NCBI RefSeq assembly: GCF_004365175.1
Contig: NZ_SOCE01000002.1
Location: 682,001 to 746,000, forward strand
DNA: 64,000 nucleotides
DNA from: Kribbella voronezhensis
GTDB taxonomy: Bacteria; Actinomycetota; Actinomycetes; Propionibacteriales; Kribbellaceae
Reading direction: 5' to 3'
Of this stretch, positions 59,295-64,000 are shown piece after piece; positions within the stretch are counted from its first letter, which is position 1; each line of letters opens with the position of its first letter. The notes beneath the pieces were generated by a model, which did no database searches, was not told the origin of the DNA, and was given only the letters and a program-made list of their open reading frames with translations. Made by a program: the position numbers and the translations under genes.

Positions 59295-61883
59295 ATGACG
59301 ACGTCACCACATACCGCACAGCTGTCGGCGGGGGGACTGAGTTCGACGGAGGCCGCCCAGCGTCTGGCGGCCGAGGGCCGCAACGAACTCCCGGTCGTCC
59401 GGCAGACCCCGCCGTGGCGACTGCTTCTTGCCCAGATGACCCACCTGTTCGCGCTCATGCTGTGGGCGGCGGCAGGGCTCGCGGTGCTGGCGGGGCTGGC
59501 CCCGCTGGCGCTGGCGATCGTGGTGATCATCGTGCTGAACGGTGTCTTCGCCTTCGCCCAGGAGTACCGCGCGGATCGGGCCGCTCAGCGGCTTCGCGAT
59601 CTGCTGCCGGCCCGGGTCCAGGTCAGGCGGGACGGGCAGTTGTGCACCGTGGACGCCGCCGAACTGGTTCGCGGTGACCTGGTGCTGCTGACCGCGGGGG
59701 ACAGGATCAGCGCGGATCTCGAACTGCTGTCCGGGCACGGACTCGCGGTGGACGAGTCGATGCTGACCGGCGAGAGCAAGCCGGTCAGACCACCGGCGGG
59801 CGCTGCTCTGTCGGCCGGCACCTTCGTCGTCCAGGGAGAAGCCGAAGCCACTGTCGTCGCGATCGGCGGCGCGACCCGGTTGGCCGGCATCCAGTCACTG
59901 ACGGAGAGCGCGGATCGGCCGGACAGCCCGTTGACCGTCGAGTTGCATCGGCTGGTCCGGGTCATCGCCGTCATCGCGATCGCTGTCGGAGTGTCACTCG
60001 CAGGGGTTTCCCTGCTGCTCGGTCTTGAGCTGACCAAGGCATTGCTCTTCGGCGTCGGGGTGATGGTGGCCCTGGTGCCAGAAGGACTGTTGCCGACCGT
60101 GACGCTGTCACTGGCCCGTGGAGCACAGCGAATGGCTCATGGCAACGCGCTGGTACGCCGCCTGGACGCGGTCGAGACGCTGGGTGCGACCACCTTCGTC
60201 TGCACCGACAAGACCGGCACGCTGACCATGAATCAGATGTCGGTCCAGGAAGTGTGGACCCCTGCCGGATCAGTGCTGATCAAGGGTGAGGGCTACAACC
60301 CCGCAGGCAGTGCCGACGGCTCGGCGACGGCGCTGGAACTCGCCGCTGAGGCGGCCGCCGCCGCGGTGACCTGTGTCCGGGGCCGCGCGGTGCGCAAGGG
60401 CGACCGATGGGTCGCGGAAGGCGACCCGATGGAGGTGGCACTCGACGTACTCGCTCGGCGGCTGGGGACGACGCCGGTGGAGCCCGGGCTGGTGACACAG
60501 CGGGTGGGCTTCCGCAGCGAGACGCGGTACAGCGCCGCCGGCGTACCGGACGGGACGTTGGTCATCGGTGCTCCTGATGCGTTGCTGAGTTTCTGCCGTG
60601 CCGGTGCTGCCGAGGCCACTGCGGCAGTGGAGGAACTGGCCGGGCGCGGTCGGCGGGTGCTCGCTGTCACGCGCTCCACCGAGCAGTTGGTCGAGGATGG
60701 CCAGCTCACCTTGGCTGCCGACGCGCTGGAGTTGCTGGCGGTGGTCGGTCTGGAGGATCCGCCGCGCACCGATGTGCGACCGGCCCTGGAAGCCTGCCGT
60801 ACGGCGGGGGTACGGATCGCCATGGTGACCGGGGACCACGCGGCCACGGCCTCGGTGATCGCGCGCGAGGTAGGTCTGCTGTTGCCCGGCGGTCTCGTCG
60901 TGAACGGTGCCGAGCTGCCTGCCGGTGACGAGGAGCTGGGCGTACTACTGGACCGCGACGAGGGCGTCGTCGTCGCCAGGGTCACGCCGGCCGACAAGCT
61001 TCGGATCGCGCGTGCTCTGCGCGGCCGCGGTCATGTCGTGGCGATGACCGGTGACGGCGTGAACGACGCGCCCGCGTTGCGGGAGGCCGATGTCGGCGTC
61101 GCGATGGGGGCCTCCGGCAGCGATGTCGCCCGGGCCGCGGCCGACCTGGTGCTGCTCGACGACCACTTCGCCAGCATCGTGACCGCGATCCGGCTCGGCC
61201 GGGCGACCTTCTCGAACGTCCGGCGCTTCCTGACTTACCACCTGACCGACAACGTCGCCGAGCTCGCCCCGTTCGCCGTCTGGGCCTTGACGGGGAGCTC
61301 GATCCCGTTGGCCATCGGCGTGCTGCAGGTCCTCGCCCTCGACATCGGCACCGACATGCTGCCTGCCGTTGCCCTCGGCATCCAAGCGCCAGGACGCCAC
61401 TCGCTGCAAGGTGCTGCACTGCACCGCCGGATCGTCGACCGCGCTCTGCTGTTCCGTGCATTCGCAGTACTAGGTGCGACCGAGGCGCTGCTGTCGATGG
61501 GAGCCTTCGTCACCGTCTTGCTGGCGTCCGGCTGGCGGTACGGCGACGAGCCGTCGCACGCCGCGTTGGCAGTAGCCTCCGGTACGACGTTCGCCGTGAT
61601 CGCCGTCGGCCAGATGGCCAACGCGTTCGCCTGCCGAAGCGAGACGCGCCCGATCACCAAGCTCGCACCCGCGGGCAACCGCGCCCTGCTGGTCGCTGTC
61701 GCCGCAGAACTGGTGCTGCTCTTCGCCTTCGTCGGCCTCCCGCCGCTGGCAGACCTGCTGGGCGGATCCTGGCCGTCAGCCACCGGCTGGCTCTGGGCCG
61801 TCGCAGCCGCCCCCGCGATCCTCCTCGTGGACGCCACCCACAAGGCCGTCCGCGCCCACTCCAGCAAGGAGAAGACTCGATGA
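59295..61883 (+). CDS. P2-type cation-transporting ATPase
   Basis: An 862-residue P-type ATPase. The actuator motif is MLTGESKPV, the M4 motif VALVPEGLLPT, the phosphorylation site CTDKTGTLTMNQ with Asp305, and the hinge MTGDGVNDAPALREADVGVA. The PEGL motif and the M5-M6 loop DIGTDMLPAVALGIQAPG place it with Ca2+ or Na+/K+/H+-type pumps, not heavy-metal pumps (no CPC). The M. tuberculosis DosR-regulon gene ctpF is a relative. Start ATG 59295; the upstream extension is unsupported. It overlaps the VIT1-like gene (ATGA). Confidence 0.93.
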   Translation: MTTSPHTAQLSAGGLSSTEAAQRLAAEGRNELPVVRQTPPWRLLLAQMTHLFALMLWAAAGLAVLAGLAPLALAIVVIIVLNGVFAFAQEYRADRAAQRLRDLLPARVQVRRDGQLCTVDAAELVRGDLVLLTAGDRISADLELLSGHGLAVDESMLTGESKPVRPPAGAALSAGTFVVQGEAEATVVAIGGATRLAGIQSLTESADRPDSPLTVELHRLVRVIAVIAIAVGVSLAGVSLLLGLELTKALLFGVGVMVALVPEGLLPTVTLSLARGAQRMAHGNALVRRLDAVETLGATTFVCTDKTGTLTMNQMSVQEVWTPAGSVLIKGEGYNPAGSADGSATALELAAEAAAAAVTCVRGRAVRKGDRWVAEGDPMEVALDVLARRLGTTPVEPGLVTQRVGFRSETRYSAAGVPDGTLVIGAPDALLSFCRAGAAEATAAVEELAGRGRRVLAVTRSTEQLVEDGQLTLAADALELLAVVGLEDPPRTDVRPALEACRTAGVRIAMVTGDHAATASVIAREVGLLLPGGLVVNGAELPAGDEELGVLLDRDEGVVVARVTPADKLRIARALRGRGHVVAMTGDGVNDAPALREADVGVAMGASGSDVARAAADLVLLDDHFASIVTAIRLGRATFSNVRRFLTYHLTDNVAELAPFAVWALTGSSIPLAIGVLQVLALDIGTDMLPAVALGIQAPGRHSLQGAALHRRIVDRALLFRAFAVLGATEALLSMGAFVTVLLASGWRYGDEPSHAALAVASGTTFAVIAVGQMANAFACRSETRPITKLAPAGNRALLVAVAAELVLLFAFVGLPPLADLLGGSWPSATGWLWAVAAAPAILLVDATHKAVRAHSSKEKTR

Positions 61884-62590
61884 CCACTGTTCACCCGGGC
61901 GAACCTCATCGCGGCGGCTTGGCCAGCCGGTTGAACTGGTTGCGGGCGGGGGTGCTCGGGGCCAACGACGGCATCGTCTCGACGGCCGGGCTGGTGGTCG
62001 GTGTGGCTGGTGCCACCACCTCCGCCGGGGCCATCCTGACGGCCGGGGTGGCGGGGCTGACCGCCGGTGCCGTGTCGATGGCGCTGGGGGAGTACGTCTC
62101 GGTGAGCAGCCAACGCGACTCCGAACGCGCGCTCCTGCAGAAGGAGCGTGCCGAGTTGCTGGAGTCGCCGGAGGCAGAACTGGCTGAACTGGCCGGCCTC
62201 TACCGAGCGAAAGGACTGAGCGCCGAAACCGCACAGCAGGTCGCGATCGAACTGACCGAACGAGACGCCTTCGCCGCGCATGCCGACGCGGAACTCGGGA
62301 TCGACCCTGATCAGCTCACCAACCCCTGGCACGCGGCCGGTGCCTCCGCACTGGCCTTCACCGTGGGTGCGCTCCTGCCGTTGATCGCCATCCTGCTGCC
62401 GCCCGCGGGAGCACGGGTGCCCGTCACCTTCGCGGCGGTTCTGCTGGCTCTCGCGGGCACCGGTCAGCTCAGCGCGCGGCTGGGCGGCACCCGGCGGCTT
62501 CCCGCGGTGGTCAGGCTGGTCGGCGGCGGTGCGCTGGCGATGGCAGTGACGTTCGGTATCGGCCAACTGGTCGGATCATCGGTCCTGTGA
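61880..62590 (+). CDS. VIT1/CCC1-family iron/manganese transporter
   Basis: A 236-residue membrane protein of the VIT1/CCC1 family: LRAGVLGANDGIVSTAGLVV is the signature first helix, then GAVSMALGEYVSVSSQRDSE and a cytoplasmic metal-binding helical region (~80-150) rich in Glu. C-terminal helices follow. It would move Fe2+ or Mn2+ out of the cytosol. Its ATG overlaps the ATPase stop, so pump and transporter are made together, suggesting coupled ion/metal control during dormancy. Confidence 0.92.
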   Translation: MTTVHPGEPHRGGLASRLNWLRAGVLGANDGIVSTAGLVVGVAGATTSAGAILTAGVAGLTAGAVSMALGEYVSVSSQRDSERALLQKERAELLESPEAELAELAGLYRAKGLSAETAQQVAIELTERDAFAAHADAELGIDPDQLTNPWHAAGASALAFTVGALLPLIAILLPPAGARVPVTFAAVLLALAGTGQLSARLGGTRRLPAVVRLVGGGALAMAVTFGIGQLVGSSVL

Positions 62591-62628
62591 GGCCGCCCTC
62601 GCCGAGGGTGACTTCCACCGGATCTTCG

Positions 62629-62642
62629 GGGACCTCCGGCCC
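62629..62642. promoter_or_regulatory. DosR-like box j
   Basis: GGGACCTCCGGCCC, one mismatch from box c, lies 74 bases before the small membrane protein at 62717. Confidence 0.65.
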
Positions 62643-62716
62643 TGCGCTCGGTCGCCTGACGATGGAACTCTGAGATCGTCCGGCAGACAGCCGGCGAGAC
62701 CTCGGGGGACAGCGAG

Positions 62717-62953
62717 ATGGACGCGTTGAACGGCCCACCAGTACACCTGACGCTCGTACTGATCCCACTGTCGGCTCTGTTGCTGATCCTGGCGGTCTTC
62801 TGGGTCGCATCCCGGGTGAGGCTCGCCAAGGTAGCGCGCAGCGCCGACGTCGTTCACCCGGCCGGCGATCTCTTCGACCCGGCGAGTGCGGACGCGGCTG
62901 TCAGCCCGCCTCCCGCCGAGCCCGCAGCACCGCCGGTACGCCGGCACGGGTAG
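62717..62953 (+). CDS. Small single-helix membrane protein
   Basis: A 78-residue protein with one N-terminal transmembrane helix (LTLVLIPLSALLLILAVFWV) and a Pro/Ala-rich tail (DAAVSPPPAEPAAPPVRRHG). No family recognised. Its own DosR-like box supports expression with the island; it is the last gene before the ABC exporter on the opposite strand. Confidence 0.65.
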   Translation: MDALNGPPVHLTLVLIPLSALLLILAVFWVASRVRLAKVARSADVVHPAGDLFDPASADAAVSPPPAEPAAPPVRRHG

Positions 62954-63025
62954 GCCGCTACCCCGGACACACCAGCCCTGGTAGTCGATCAGCTCGCCTA
63001 CCGGGGGCTGTCGTCCGCGAACCGC

Positions 63026-64000
63026 TCAGTTGGTCGGCGTGGGTTGGAGTACGTCGGCCGGGTGACCGCGGCGCTGGACCTTGCCGTGGGTGAGGACGAT
63101 GACCTCGTCGAGGTCGTCCAGGTCTGCCAGCCGGTGGGTCACCAGCAGCGTGGCGCGGCCGCGGGTGGCGGCGAGGATGTCGCGGGTGAGTTCGGCGGCG
63201 GTGGGCTCGTCGAGATGGGCGGTGGGTTCGTCGAGGAGCAGAACCGCCGGGTCGGCGAGCAGGGCGCGGGCCAGGGCGAGGCGCTGGCGCTCACCGCCTG
63301 AGAGTTGGTCGGCGCGTTCGCCGACGGTGGTGTCGAGGCCGCGTGGCTGGCGATCGACCCAGGCTCCGAGCCGTGCCTGGTGCAGAGCGCTCATCAGTTC
63401 GGCGTCGGTGGCATCGGGTCTGCCGACCAGCAGGTTGTTCCGGATCGTCGTGTCGAACAGGTGGTCGTCCTGGGCGCAGACGACGACCTGGCGCCGGAAC
63501 GCGTTCTCGTCCAACTCGGTGAGCGGCCTGCCGCCGTACGTGACCAGTCCTTGCTCGGTCGCCAGGAAGCCCGCCAGGGTGGCGATCAGCGTGCTCTTGC
63601 CGGCACCGCTCTCGCCGACCACGGCGATCCGGCGGCCCGGGTCGAGCCGCAGGCTGATGTCCTGCAGGGTGGGATGCGAGGCTCCGGGCCAGCGGGCATC
63701 GGCGCCGGCGATCTTCAGGGTGTGACCGATGACATCCTTGTTGCCCCAGGCAACCGATGGCTGAGGCAGTTCTTCGAGCGCCCGGAGCCGGTCGACCGCC
63801 CGCAGGCCGCGGACCAGGTGCTGGGCCGCGGCAGGCAGCGAGTTGGTCAGTTCGAAAGCGGCCAGCGGCGTCAACGCCAGGACGGCAAGCTGTACGCCGG
63901 GCAGCTGACCCGCGCGCACAGCCTGTACTCCGACCAGGAGCTCGCCCACCACCGTCAACGCCAGCGCTGTCGCACCGACAGCAGCACCCACCCCGGCGCC
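63026..64000 (-). CDS. cydC: Thiol reductant ABC exporter, CydC-like subunit (5' partial)
   Basis: The C-terminal ~324 residues of a fused permease-ATPase. The last transmembrane helices (ALALTVVGELLVGVQAV, QLAVLALTPLAAFELTN) are followed by a complete nucleotide-binding domain: Walker A VVGESGAGKSTLI, Q-loop VVCAQDDHLFD, signature DQLSGGERQRLALARALLAD and Walker B VLLLDEPTAHLDE. CydDC exports cysteine/glutathione and is needed for cytochrome bd assembly. The frame stays open to the window edge. No DosR-like box precedes it within view. CydD versus CydC cannot be fully settled from this part. Confidence 0.85.
   Translation of the reverse strand, partial: GAGVGAAVGATALALTVVGELLVGVQAVRAGQLPGVQLAVLALTPLAAFELTNSLPAAAQHLVRGLRAVDRLRALEELPQPSVAWGNKDVIGHTLKIAGADARWPGASHPTLQDISLRLDPGRRIAVVGESGAGKSTLIATLAGFLATEQGLVTYGGRPLTELDENAFRRQVVVCAQDDHLFDTTIRNNLLVGRPDATDAELMSALHQARLGAWVDRQPRGLDTTVGERADQLSGGERQRLALARALLADPAVLLLDEPTAHLDEPTAAELTRDILAATRGRATLLVTHRLADLDDLDEVIVLTHGKVQRRGHPADVLQPTPTN

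Noticed and set aside
1..64000. CRISPR arrays, prophage, integrases or insertion sequences
   Set aside because: I saw no regularly spaced repeats, no transposase or integrase motifs and no phage structural genes.

Overview
The window is GC-rich (about 70%), densely packed actinobacterial chromosome. It has many GTG starts, strong GGAGG ribosome binding sites and frequent ATGA/GTGA stop-start overlaps. The gene set (propane-type monooxygenase, GAF-ANTAR protein, SigB/SigF-family sigma factor, a DosR-type dormancy island, WS/DGAT acyltransferase, CydC) points to a soil actinomycete. A Kribbella-like member of the Propionibacteriales is my best guess, but that is an inference. I saw no rRNA, tRNA, CRISPR array, insertion sequence or prophage.

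Region 1 (1-8270, +) is a propane/phenol-type soluble di-iron monooxygenase operon: large hydroxylase subunit (cut at the window edge), reductase, small subunit, coupling protein, amidohydrolase, MIP18/DUF59 protein, zinc alcohol dehydrogenase and a dedicated GroEL-like chaperonin. A 14-bp perfect hairpin lies between the first two genes. A 66-bp two-layer dyad (8291-8356) separates the operon from a small secreted protein.

Region 2 (8.3-27.7 kb) is a mosaic: an LPG-synthase-like membrane protein, a secreted S53 peptidase, an RclA/RclR-like reactive-chlorine defence pair with a SET-type MFS transporter, and a di-iron ferritin-like protein. Then comes a three-gene operon of WD40-KAP NTPase, secreted vWA/solute-binding protein and a small membrane protein. 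It is followed by an AurF-like oxygenase with an FprB-like reductase, a D-aminopeptidase, a GAF-ANTAR protein, a stress sigma factor ending in a clear hairpin terminator, and a secreted HAD-like protein.

Region 3 (27.7-33.3 kb, -) looks like a small biosynthetic or resistance cluster: a threonine dehydratase-like PLP enzyme, a PEP-synthase-like phosphotransferase with permuted domain order, an MFS exporter and an ATP-grasp ligase. The last three are translationally coupled.

Region 4 (33.6-62.9 kb) is a contiguous dormancy/hypoxia island of about 29 kb. Nearly every transcription unit is preceded, usually 36-78 bp from its start codon, by a copy of a 14-bp dyad related to GGGACCTTCGGCCC; I found 12. 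The motif resembles the mycobacterial DosR box. The genes are counterparts of, or functionally akin to, the DosR regulon: WS/DGAT triacylglycerol synthase with FadD and two lipase-fold hydrolases, an Rv1733c-like protein, GAPDH, PPK2, SQR/TusE/DsrE2 sulfur relay, class I aldolase, two CBS-BON proteins, three universal stress proteins, a long hibernation factor, phosphoketolase, a P-type ATPase and a VIT1-type transporter. Together they suggest storage-lipid synthesis, a phosphoketolase bypass yielding acetyl-phosphate, polyphosphate metabolism, ribosome hibernation and ion/sulfur homeostasis under hypoxia. No DosR/DosS gene is in the window.

The window ends inside a cydC-like ABC exporter gene (minus strand).
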